DNA of 64,000 nucleotides from Vagococcus xieshaowenii (GTDB lineage: Bacteria; Bacillota; Bacilli; Lactobacillales; Vagococcaceae): contig NZ_CP038865.1 of the NCBI RefSeq assembly GCF_004792515.1, positions 642,001 through 706,000 of the forward strand, in the 5' to 3' direction. A model generated the notes under the pieces. The model was not told the DNA's origin. It made no database searches and worked only from the letters and a program-made list of their open reading frames with translations. Below are positions 17,390 to 26,278 of this stretch, piece by piece. The position numbers were made by a program, and so were the translations under genes. The stretch's first letter is position 1, and each line of letters opens with the position of its first letter.

Positions 17390-17818
17390 ATGATCTATAC
17401 AGAAGAAACCATTAGAGTGGAAGAAAAAACAAGGACATTGATTACGACTATTACTCAAAGTGAAACATTAAATGAGTTAGTCACTCGTCGTACAGTGATT
17501 GAACAATCTAACGAAATAAATAAAAAAGTTAAACAGTTTATTGAAGCAAAAGAAGCTTTTGAAAAAGTAGAAGCATATGGGAAGTTCGCGCCAGATTATA
17601 CAGAGAAGCGCCGTCATATGCGTAAAATGAAACGAGAACTTGATACAAATGAAGCGGTGATGGACTATCGTATTAGCGAAAGTGACTTACAAGAAACGCT
17701 AGATTTGATTTCTTATCAATTGGCTCAGATTGTCTCACCCGATATCAAAATTGATGCAGGAAATCCATTCTTTGAATTTGCTCAAAGAGGATGTGGAGGA
17801 AGTTGTCATGTTGGATGA
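17390..17818 (+). CDS. ylbF: YlbF family regulator
   Basis: A 142-residue helical protein of the Com_YlbF family. In B. subtilis YlbF joins YmcA and YaaT in a complex that carries [4Fe-4S] clusters and directs RNase Y-dependent maturation of operon mRNAs, with effects on competence and biofilm. The C-terminus here ends RGCGGSCHVG, keeping the cysteine pair thought to help bind the cluster. It overlaps ylbG by 11 bp. Neither YmcA nor YaaT is in this window. Confidence 0.88.
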   Translation: MIYTEETIRVEEKTRTLITTITQSETLNELVTRRTVIEQSNEINKKVKQFIEAKEAFEKVEAYGKFAPDYTEKRRHMRKMKRELDTNEAVMDYRISESDLQETLDLISYQLAQIVSPDIKIDAGNPFFEFAQRGCGGSCHVG

Positions 17819-18155
17819 AAACCAATTAACGGAAGAAATAATACAAGAAACATTACCCTGGAAAAAACGCCGTAGTTTAACCGTCTGGGTCTATACCATG
17901 CGCCCATTAAGACAATTACGAAAATTCGGTTTAGTTCATCACGTGTCAAAAAAAATGAAATACGTGGTGATTTATATGGATGATGTAGATATCCCAAAAA
18001 ATAAAGAAGCCATTGAATCATTGCATTTTGTACGTAAAGTCGATGTGTCTTATCGACCAGATGTTTCAACTACATATAGCAAGAATGAAGATGCCGATGA
18101 TGGCTTTGAAGTCCAAGAATTGGGCACAACGATTAAATTAGCAGAAATTGTTTAA
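17808..18155 (+). CDS. ylbG: YlbG family protein (DUF2129)
   Basis: A 115-residue cytoplasmic protein with the DUF2129 core: RRSLTVWVYTMRPLRQLRKFG (described by its ends RRSL and KFG), HHVSKKMKYVVIYMD and a C-terminal LHFVRKVDVSYRPDV. Function is unknown; it is nearly always next to ylbF and rsmD. The frame is open 26 codons further up, inside ylbF, but GGAGGAAG 6-8 nt before the ATG at 17808 fixes the start and gives a 115-residue protein somewhat longer than the Bacillus one. Confidence 0.85.
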   Translation: MLDENQLTEEIIQETLPWKKRRSLTVWVYTMRPLRQLRKFGLVHHVSKKMKYVVIYMDDVDIPKNKEAIESLHFVRKVDVSYRPDVSTTYSKNEDADDGFEVQELGTTIKLAEIV

Positions 18156-18174
18156 AAACATAATATTAATAACA

Positions 18175-18209
18175 GAAAGGTTGTGACAATTGTCACAGCC
18201 CTTCTTTTT
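18175..18209 (+). terminator. Terminator after ylbG
   Basis: GAAAGG-TTGTGACA pairing with TGTCACAGCCCTTC around a central AATT, followed by TTTTT. Confidence 0.8.
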
Positions 18210-18223
18210 ATAGGAGTGAAGGT

Positions 18224-19271
<1,048 letters not shown>

Positions 19272-19280
19272 GTGCCTGTA

Positions 19281-20342
19281 GTGAGAAATGAAAGACAAGT
19301 AAAGAAATCAAAAACACCTCTTTATATAAGTATTGTGGTAGCATGCGTGTTAATCATGACCAGTTTATTTTTACCTTTACCGTATTACATTGAAATGCCT
19401 GGTAGTGCTGATGATGTACAACAATTTGTCACAGTAGACGGACAAAAGAATGAACATACGGGAGCTTACTTACTAACGACTGTAGGGATTAGACAGGCCA
19501 CACCACTTACTTTATTAACCGCTAAATTTAATGATTTTCAAGAGGTTGAAACAAAAGAAGCATTATTTGGAGATAATAATAGTGAAGAGTACGATTTAAT
19601 CGGTCAATTGCAAATGAGTTCATCTGAAAACATGGCAAAAAAAGTAGCGCTTGATTTAGCTAAGGAACCATACACCTTTGTTTATGAAGGCGTATTTATT
19701 CATTCGGTTGTTGAAGGCTCAGACTTTGAAGGTAAATTAAAAGTTGGCGATGTGGTCTATAAAGTAGATGAGCACTCCTTTGACTCATCAGAACAATTCA
19801 TGACCTATGTGAAGGGAAAGAAACTTGGCGAATCAGTAACGTTAACAATTAAACGAGATGATAAGACAATGGAGATTTCAGGTAAACTAATTAAATTACC
19901 AGCAACTAAAAATATAGGAATTGGTATTACGTTATCTGATAAAACATCGCTTGAATCTGACCGTAAGATTGCGTTTGAAGTAGAAGACATCGGAGGTCCA
20001 TCAGCGGGCTTGATGTTTACACTTGAAATCTATGAAGGACTAATCGGTCAATCGTTGCGTAATGGTCATATCATTGCTGGGACAGGTGAAATCAAAAGCA
20101 ATGGCGATGTGGGCATGATTGGTGGCATTGATAAAAAAATTGTAGCCGCCGATCAAGCAGGAGCCGATATTTTCTTTGCGCCAAGTGAAGAGTATCCTGA
20201 AGACGTATTAAAAGAAGCACCTGATTTAAAAAATAACTACGAAATAGCCAAAGAAGCCGCTAAAAAAATTAAAACAGACATGAAAATCGTCCCAGTAAAA
20301 AATGTCAAAGAAGCGTTAGCTTATTTAGAAACATTAAAATAG
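19281..20342 (+). CDS. sepM: SepM family pheromone-processing / Lon-like serine protease
   Basis: A membrane-anchored extracytoplasmic protease of about 353 residues: one transmembrane segment (PLYISIVVACVLIMTSLFLPL), a PDZ domain (about 115-200; VGDVVYKVDEHSF), and a C-terminal Lon (S16) protease domain. The catalytic Ser is in GGPSAGLMFTLEIYE and the Lys in KKIVAADQAGADIFFAP. In streptococci SepM trims the competence peptide; the Bacillus homologue is YlbL. The start is either GTG at 19281, with AGGTG 6 nt upstream (chosen), or GTG at 19272 directly after the coaD stop. Confidence 0.9.
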   Translation: MRNERQVKKSKTPLYISIVVACVLIMTSLFLPLPYYIEMPGSADDVQQFVTVDGQKNEHTGAYLLTTVGIRQATPLTLLTAKFNDFQEVETKEALFGDNNSEEYDLIGQLQMSSSENMAKKVALDLAKEPYTFVYEGVFIHSVVEGSDFEGKLKVGDVVYKVDEHSFDSSEQFMTYVKGKKLGESVTLTIKRDDKTMEISGKLIKLPATKNIGIGITLSDKTSLESDRKIAFEVEDIGGPSAGLMFTLEIYEGLIGQSLRNGHIIAGTGEIKSNGDVGMIGGIDKKIVAADQAGADIFFAPSEEYPEDVLKEAPDLKNNYEIAKEAAKKIKTDMKIVPVKNVKEALAYLETLK

Positions 20343-20344
20343 TC

Positions 20345-20383
20345 AAGAAAAGCAGTGGAAACCATCCACTGTTTTTTCTTGTT
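20345..20383 (+). terminator. Terminator after sepM
   Basis: GCAGTGGA, loop AACCA, TCCACTG, flanked by A-rich and T-rich arms (TTTTTTCTTG). Confidence 0.85.
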
Positions 20384-20439
20384 TATTTGATTAAAAAAGC
20401 TTAAGATGATACATAGAGAAAAAGTCAAGGAGGGAAGAA

Positions 20440-22923
20440 ATGGAAAATGAATCGTTATATGTCACTGGCTCACTAATTGCCATTTTTTTCCAAAATCCGA
20501 GTAATTTTTATAAAGTGATGCTGATAGGTGTGGAAGAAACAAATACACCTTATGAAGAATTAGAAATTGTTGTGACGGGTAGTTTTGGCGACATGATAGA
20601 AGGAGAAACGTATCAGTTTATTGGCCATTTGGTAGATCATCCAAAGTATGGAAAACAATTTCAAGTAGAAACCTATAAAAAAATTCAACCAACAACAGAA
20701 AACGGTTTAGTAGAGTATCTATCCAGTGATAAATTCCCTGGTATCGGTCACAAAACGGCTGAAAAAATTGTCGAGACTTTCGGTGATAAAGTCATTGAAA
20801 TCATTATGAATGAAGCTGATCGTTTATTTGAAGTGGATGGTATAACAAAAAAACGTCAACAAGTCTTGCATGAAGGCGTTCGCGAAAATTATGGTATGGA
20901 ACAAGTTATCGTATCGTTACATGACTATGGATTTGGTAGTCAATTATCGATGGCAATTTATCAACAATATAAAGGTGAGACCTTAGAACTTATTCAAGAA
21001 AACCCTTATAGATTGTGTGAAGATATTGAAGGGATTGGTTTCAAAAAAGCCGATCAATTAGCTGAAAATATTGGAATTGAAGCCACGTCGTCATCTCGCA
21101 TTCAAGCAGCGATTCAATTTGAATTGCTACAAGGCTCCCTAAACGAAGGGAATACCTATTTAGAAGCAGAAATGCTCCTTGAACAAACGATCCAATTACT
21201 AGAAACAAGTCGACCAGTTGAAATAACGCCTAATTTAGTTGCAGATGAAATTATTCAATTAGTAGATGCTGGTAAGATTCAACAAGAGGGAACTAAGCTG
21301 TTTGAAAATAGTCTTTATTTTGCCGAATTTGGTATTGCAACGTCTATCAAACGATTGCTCTCAAGAAAAAAACGGATTAAATATGATGAAGCAGCGATTG
21401 ATAAGATTATTGCGCAACTAGAAAAACAAAATAAAATGAATTACGGTGATTCTCAAATTCTCGCCTTAAAAGAAGCTATTCGCTCTCCTTTGTTTGTCTT
21501 AACGGGGGGGCCGGGAACGGGTAAAACTACTGTTATTAATGGGATTGTTTCGCTGTTTGCTGGATTAAATGATTTATCTTTAGATATTAACGAGTATCAT
21601 AATGAAGTTTTTCCTATTTTACTAGCGGCACCAACAGGAAGAGCGGCTAAACGAATGAACGAAACGACAGGTTTACCGTCAAGTACCATTCATCGTTTAT
21701 TAGGGTTGAATGCAGGTGAGAAAATTAATGCGGAAGAAATAGAAAAACTTGAGGGTGGACTGTTAATCGTTGATGAGATGTCAATGGTGGATACTTGGCT
21801 AGCTAATTTATTGTTAAAAGCTATTCCGACAAATATGCAGGTTATTTTTGTAGGAGATAAAGATCAGTTACCATCGGTGGGGCCAGGACAAGTTTTACAT
21901 GATTTTTTACAAGTTGATGAAATACCGAGTTGTGAGTTAACGGATATTTACCGACAAGGAAATGGTTCAACGATTATTTCATTAGCTCATGGGATTAAAA
22001 ATGGCAAGTTACCCGCTGATTTAACAAAGAATCAACCAGACCGTTCATTCTTTCAATGCCAAGCTGTTCAAATTGAGCCAATTATTCGTCAAATAGTGAC
22101 GAAAGCACAAGCAAAAGGGTTTACCGCGCAAGATATTCAAGTTTTAGCACCTATGTATCGAGGAGTAGCGGGTATTGATAACATCAATAATATGATGCAA
22201 GAAATTTTTAATGCTAACCCTAATGGCACACGTAAAGAAGTGAAGTGGAACGATAAAGTGTATCGAATTGGTGATAAAGTCTTACAGTTAGTCAACGAAC
22301 CTGAGTTGAATGTGTTTAATGGTGATATGGGAGTCATTACGGGCATTATTTTTGCAAAAGATTCTGACAATAAAGTAGATGAATTAGTCATTAGTTTCGA
22401 CCAAAATGAAGTAACATATGGGAGGAACGAGTGGAGTAAAATTACGTTAGCTTATTGTTGTTCGATTCATAAGTCACAAGGTAGTGAATTTAGAATGGTT
22501 ATCATTCCAATGGTGAATCAGTATGCACGCATGCTGCAACGTAATTTGTTATATACAGGGATAACAAGAAGTAAGGAATTATTAATTATGCTAGGTGAAG
22601 CCTCAGCGTTTATTAGAGCAACTGATAATGAAGCCACTAATCGTTTAACGTATTTATTACCTAGAATTTCTGAAGCATTAGAATTAGCCCCTCATATTTA
22701 TATAGAATCAAACGATACAGAAGAAGTTACTCAAAAAAATCCCAACACATATCAACAAGTGGTTAATGAAACACTTGAAAGAACAAATGAGCAAGATGTT
22801 TTATCGCCAGTTACTGAGGATTATGTACTGACTGAAACATTAGTTACACAAGGTATAATCTCTCCAATGATTGGTATGACTGAAGGGGTGACACCTTATG
22901 ATTTTGAACCAATTCCTCATTAG
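20440..22923 (+). CDS. recD2: RecD2 DNA helicase (RecD-like, not part of RecBCD)
   Basis: A 5'-3' SF1B helicase used in DNA repair and fork stability in bacteria without RecBCD. The 827 residues comprise an OB-like N-terminal domain, a helix-hairpin-helix region (FPGIGHKTAEKIVE; DIEGIGFKKADQLA), then the motor. Motor landmarks are Walker A GGPGTGKTT near residue 350, APTGRAAKRM, Walker B LIVDEMSMVD, GDKDQLPSVGPG, and the C-terminal motif VI region SIHKSQGSEF and LLYTGITRSK. AAGGAGGG precedes the ATG. It is followed by an unrecognised gene, not by the RecBCD partners. Confidence 0.96.
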   Translation: MENESLYVTGSLIAIFFQNPSNFYKVMLIGVEETNTPYEELEIVVTGSFGDMIEGETYQFIGHLVDHPKYGKQFQVETYKKIQPTTENGLVEYLSSDKFPGIGHKTAEKIVETFGDKVIEIIMNEADRLFEVDGITKKRQQVLHEGVRENYGMEQVIVSLHDYGFGSQLSMAIYQQYKGETLELIQENPYRLCEDIEGIGFKKADQLAENIGIEATSSSRIQAAIQFELLQGSLNEGNTYLEAEMLLEQTIQLLETSRPVEITPNLVADEIIQLVDAGKIQQEGTKLFENSLYFAEFGIATSIKRLLSRKKRIKYDEAAIDKIIAQLEKQNKMNYGDSQILALKEAIRSPLFVLTGGPGTGKTTVINGIVSLFAGLNDLSLDINEYHNEVFPILLAAPTGRAAKRMNETTGLPSSTIHRLLGLNAGEKINAEEIEKLEGGLLIVDEMSMVDTWLANLLLKAIPTNMQVIFVGDKDQLPSVGPGQVLHDFLQVDEIPSCELTDIYRQGNGSTIISLAHGIKNGKLPADLTKNQPDRSFFQCQAVQIEPIIRQIVTKAQAKGFTAQDIQVLAPMYRGVAGIDNINNMMQEIFNANPNGTRKEVKWNDKVYRIGDKVLQLVNEPELNVFNGDMGVITGIIFAKDSDNKVDELVISFDQNEVTYGRNEWSKITLAYCCSIHKSQGSEFRMVIIPMVNQYARMLQRNLLYTGITRSKELLIMLGEASAFIRATDNEATNRLTYLLPRISEALELAPHIYIESNDTEEVTQKNPNTYQQVVNETLERTNEQDVLSPVTEDYVLTETLVTQGIISPMIGMTEGVTPYDFEPIPH

Positions 22924-23002
22924 GAATAGGATGACGTTTTTTTCTAGGGTTGTTTCTTTAAGTATGGTACACTTGATATGTTAAAGAAAGGGGTTGACGT
23001 TT

Positions 23003-23953
23003 ATGAAAGAGTCGATAGACCGAAAATTTTTTAGATTTCCAGCTTTTTCAGATAAAGAAGGTGTCAAATTAGCCACTCAACCTAAACGAGAAATTTTTGA
23101 AAAACATGAACCTGTTATCATTACGAAATATCAACAAGTTGTTTCAAATAAAATAGAAGAATTACGTCATTTAGATGAAATTGAAGAACTAAATGAGATG
23201 AATCAAGTAGATGAGCAACAACTTGAACCAACTAAAGAAAAAAATTGGCAACCTAAGACCGCTAAAAAAGAAAAAAGCTCAAAAGGATTAGCCATTAAAC
23301 CGAACGTGGCAAATGATCAGCAAGATAAAAAAAGCAAATCACAATTCGCCTCAACTTATGAGCCTCCGATTAGTAAAAGAATCACTCAAGAACCTAAAAG
23401 TTGGTTACCAGAAGACGTTGAAGAACGAATCGATAAACATGCCGCTTTAGAAGAAAAATTAGCGAATACACGATTTGCTGAAGACAAAGAAAAGTTTGTT
23501 CCTAAAGCTATTCCGCAACAAATGCATGGGCAAGATCCCACAATTGAAGTGGAACAAAAAGTAGCCTTAGCTAAGCAATTATCAAAAGATAAACAATCTT
23601 ATCTTGTACTAGCTTCAGATGAAGATGATGCTCTACCAGAATTAAAAAACGAAGAGCTAGTTGACGAACAAATCAGTCCAGAGATGGAAGACATGGCGTT
23701 AGAAGTCAGTTATACTGAGGTGGAACCTATTCAAAGAAATAAACGTACCATTCCTCAACTACCTAAAAAAGATATTATTCCGGAACCTAAGATCAGTGCT
23801 TTTTCAAAGAAAGAAGATTTAGAAACACCAGTTTTTAAAAAGAAAAACGGCACTGAAGAGGTAAATAGAACGCGCTTAGATAAATCATTATCAGGCATTA
23901 TGTCAGATGAAGGCAAACTGACAAATAGTATCTATTTTGATTCAGATAATTAA
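23003..23953 (+). CDS. Hypothetical charged, probably disordered protein
   Basis: I do not recognise this 316-residue protein. It is rich in Lys and Glu and has no transmembrane segment or signal. It has few hydrophobic stretches and many short proline breaks, which suggests mostly disordered structure. The more conserved-looking parts are the ends: KESIDRKFFRFPAFSDK at the start and SGIMSDEGKLTNSIYFDSD at the end, which could be short docking motifs around a flexible spacer. The ATG at 23003 has AAAGGGG 9 nt upstream. It lies between recD2 and murC with its own terminator. A scaffold or adaptor role is possible but unsupported. Confidence 0.65.
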   Translation: MKESIDRKFFRFPAFSDKEGVKLATQPKREIFEKHEPVIITKYQQVVSNKIEELRHLDEIEELNEMNQVDEQQLEPTKEKNWQPKTAKKEKSSKGLAIKPNVANDQQDKKSKSQFASTYEPPISKRITQEPKSWLPEDVEERIDKHAALEEKLANTRFAEDKEKFVPKAIPQQMHGQDPTIEVEQKVALAKQLSKDKQSYLVLASDEDDALPELKNEELVDEQISPEMEDMALEVSYTEVEPIQRNKRTIPQLPKKDIIPEPKISAFSKKEDLETPVFKKKNGTEEVNRTRLDKSLSGIMSDEGKLTNSIYFDSDN

Positions 23954-23961
23954 TTGGTAAG

Positions 23962-23995
23962 AGGAATTACGCTTAGAAGGCTTAATTCCTTTTTA
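23962..23995 (+). terminator. Terminator after the hypothetical gene
   Basis: AGGAATTA ... TAATTCCT followed by TTTTTACTTT. Confidence 0.75.
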
Positions 23996-24101
23996 CTTTG
24001 TCTTTGTTAGTGACAAGTTCTTGAAAAAATAATCAAAATATACGATAATGGTATTCGGATTTGATGCTACAATAGGTAGTAGACAGAAAAGAGGATAAAT
24101 A

Positions 24102-25439
24102 ATGAATATTAGTGAAGAAAAGATTTATCATTTTGTAGGGATTAAAGGATCAGGTATGAGTGCCCTTGCCTTAATTTTGCATGAAAAAGGCTATAACGTG
24201 CAAGGATCTGATATAGAAGAATATGTGTTTACACAACGTGAATTAGAAAAGAATAAGGTGTTAATTTTACCATTTGACGCTAATAATATTAAAGAAAATA
24301 TGGTCGTAATAGCAGGTAATGCTTTCCCAGATACACACGAAGAAATAGTAGCTGCTAACGAACAAGGGATTGAAGTCATTCGTTACCATAAATTCATTGG
24401 TGAATTCATTAAACATTTCACTAGTATTGCAGTAACAGGCTCACATGGAAAAACAACCACGTCAGGCTTATTGTCACACGTTTTTAGTGGGATTAAACCA
24501 ACAAGCTACTTAATTGGTGACGGAACAGGTCACGGAGTTAAAGGGGCGCAATACTTTGCTTTTGAAGCCTGTGAATATCGTAGACATTTCTTAGCATATC
24601 AACCAGATTATGCCATCATTACCAATGTTGATTTTGACCATCCAGATTATTATCAAAGTATTGATGATGTCTTTGATGCCTTCCAAACATTTGCAAAAGA
24701 AGTACAAAAAGGAATCGTTGCATTTGGTGAAGACGAACAGTTAAAAAAATTAGAAGCTAATGTCCCTGTTTATTACTATGGAACAAGCGATCATAATGAT
24801 TTTAAAGCAATAAATATTGAACGAACAACAACAGGTTCTTCGTTTGAAGTAGCCTATAAAGGCGACATCATTGGTAAATTTGAAGTGCCATCTTTTGGTA
24901 TTCATAATGTATATAATGCATTGTCAGTTATTGCGCTTGGTCATTTAGAAGGGTTAGATGATAAAGAAGTTGCAAAAGAATTGCTAACATTTAATGGTGT
25001 AAAGCGTCGCTTCACTGAGAAAAAAGTGAGTGATATGATTATTGTTGACGATTATGCCCATCATCCAGCAGAAATTCAAGCAACGATTGATGGCGCGCGT
25101 CAAAAATATCCAGAAAAAGAAATTATTGCTGTATTCCAACCGCATACATTCACACGTACGGTTGCTCTAATTGATGAGTTTGCGACGTCATTAGATTTAG
25201 CTGATAAAGTTTATTTATGTGATATTTTCGGATCAGCTCGTGAAACGCAAGGCGAAGTAAAAATTGAAGACTTAGGCGCGAAAATTTCTAAAGGTGGTTC
25301 GGTTATTAAAGAACAAAACGTGTCACCGTTATTAGATCATGAAGATGCAGTAATTATTTTTATGGGTGCTGGAGATGTACAAAAATTTGAAATCGCCTAT
25401 GAAAAATTATTAACAAGTTCAAGTAGAAATAATATGTAA
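24102..25439 (+). CDS. murC: UDP-N-acetylmuramate--L-alanine ligase
   Basis: Adds the first amino acid, L-alanine, to UDP-MurNAc in the cytoplasmic stage of peptidoglycan synthesis. Full length at 445 residues: N-terminal UDP-binding Rossmann domain ([22 protein letters not shown], quoted by its ends), central ATP-binding domain with the P-loop [12 protein letters not shown] and ACEYRRHF, and C-terminal ligase domain with [11 protein letters not shown] and [18 protein letters not shown] site precedes the ATG. The next gene begins about 20 bp after the stop, so they may share a transcript. Confidence 0.97.
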   Translation: MNISEEKIYHFVGIKGSGMSALALILHEKGYNVQGSDIEEYVFTQRELEKNKVLILPFDANNIKENMVVIAGNAFPDTHEEIVAANEQGIEVIRYHKFIGEFIKHFTSIAVTGSHGKTTTSGLLSHVFSGIKPTSYLIGDGTGHGVKGAQYFAFEACEYRRHFLAYQPDYAIITNVDFDHPDYYQSIDDVFDAFQTFAKEVQKGIVAFGEDEQLKKLEANVPVYYYGTSDHNDFKAINIERTTTGSSFEVAYKGDIIGKFEVPSFGIHNVYNALSVIALGHLEGLDDKEVAKELLTFNGVKRRFTEKKVSDMIIVDDYAHHPAEIQATIDGARQKYPEKEIIAVFQPHTFTRTVALIDEFATSLDLADKVYLCDIFGSARETQGEVKIEDLGAKISKGGSVIKEQNVSPLLDHEDAVIIFMGAGDVQKFEIAYEKLLTSSSRNNM

Positions 25440-25459
25440 AATATAAAGGAGTGTTGTTG

Positions 25460-26161
25460 TTGAACAATCATTTAGAAACAAATCAAGTAACGTCAACTAG
25501 AGGAAGCTTAGCGGAATTTTATACACGCGTGTATGCGATTTTAGCAATCGGAGTCATGGTAAGTAGTGTGACAGCTTATGCAGTCTCAACTATTTTTTAC
25601 GAACAAATGGCTAGTTTCTTAACAAATGTGCCATATGGTTTTGGTGTTTTGTGGATTATTGAAATTGCCTTAGTGTTGTTTTTAGGTTTTAAATCATTTA
25701 CTAAACCTGTCATGGCAACTGGTGGATTTATCCTTTATTCATTAATTAACGGGATTACCTTAAGTTATACGATGATGTATTACGGTATCGAAACAATGGG
25801 ACAAGCATTCTTAGCTGCTTCTGCTACATTTGCTGCAATGGCAATTTTTGGAAGTCGTACAAAGCAAGATTTATCACCTTTAGGACGTGCCGCTTACATT
25901 GCGTTAATTGGGATTATTATCTCAGCGATTATTAACTTCTTTGTTGGTAGTTCAGCATTTGATTTCTTTATTACTTCTTTAACCATTTTAGTCTTTGCTG
26001 GTTTAACAGCGTATGATCATCAAATGATCAAAGTTTACTATCATAATGCTCAACAAAATCAACAAAGTTTAGCAGGAGTCGCAGTCTTTTGTGCGTTACA
26101 ATTGTACATGGACTTTATCAATTTATTAATTGCCTTTGCAAGAATTTTTGGAAAAGATTAA
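25460..26161 (+). CDS. Bax inhibitor-1 (UPF0005) family membrane protein
   Basis: A 233-residue integral membrane protein with seven predicted transmembrane helices and the family landmarks VYAILAIGVMVSS, NGITLSYTMMYYG and the C-terminal LTAYDHQMIKVYY and LYMDFINLLIAFARIFG. The B. subtilis relative YetJ is a pH-sensitive calcium leak channel; whether this one conducts calcium is not shown. The conserved Asp pair in the C-terminal half (TAYDHQ and YMDFIN) is present. The TTG at 25460 lies 8 nt after AAGGAG; a GTG at 25451 overlaps it and is rejected. Confidence 0.88.
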   Translation: MNNHLETNQVTSTRGSLAEFYTRVYAILAIGVMVSSVTAYAVSTIFYEQMASFLTNVPYGFGVLWIIEIALVLFLGFKSFTKPVMATGGFILYSLINGITLSYTMMYYGIETMGQAFLAASATFAAMAIFGSRTKQDLSPLGRAAYIALIGIIISAIINFFVGSSAFDFFITSLTILVFAGLTAYDHQMIKVYYHNAQQNQQSLAGVAVFCALQLYMDFINLLIAFARIFGKD

Positions 26162-26177
26162 TAATAGTAATGAATAC

Positions 26178-26219
26178 AAGACAGGTTATTCGGCAAATTG
26201 TCAAATAGCCTGTCTTTTC
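26178..26219 (+). terminator. Terminator after the Bax-inhibitor family gene
   Basis: AAGACAGG ... CCTGTCTT with a partly paired inner region, followed by TTCTCTTT. Confidence 0.8.
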
Positions 26220-26222
26220 TCT

Positions 26223-26250
26223 TTGTTCGTAACGTGAACTTTGTTAGAAT
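26223..26250 (+). promoter_or_regulatory. Likely polA promoter
   Basis: TTGTTC, 16 bp, TAGAAT preceded by TGT (extended -10), ending 28 bp before the polA start codon. Confidence 0.5.
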
Positions 26251-26278
26251 AGAGACAATAGATTAAAGGAGAATAAGA

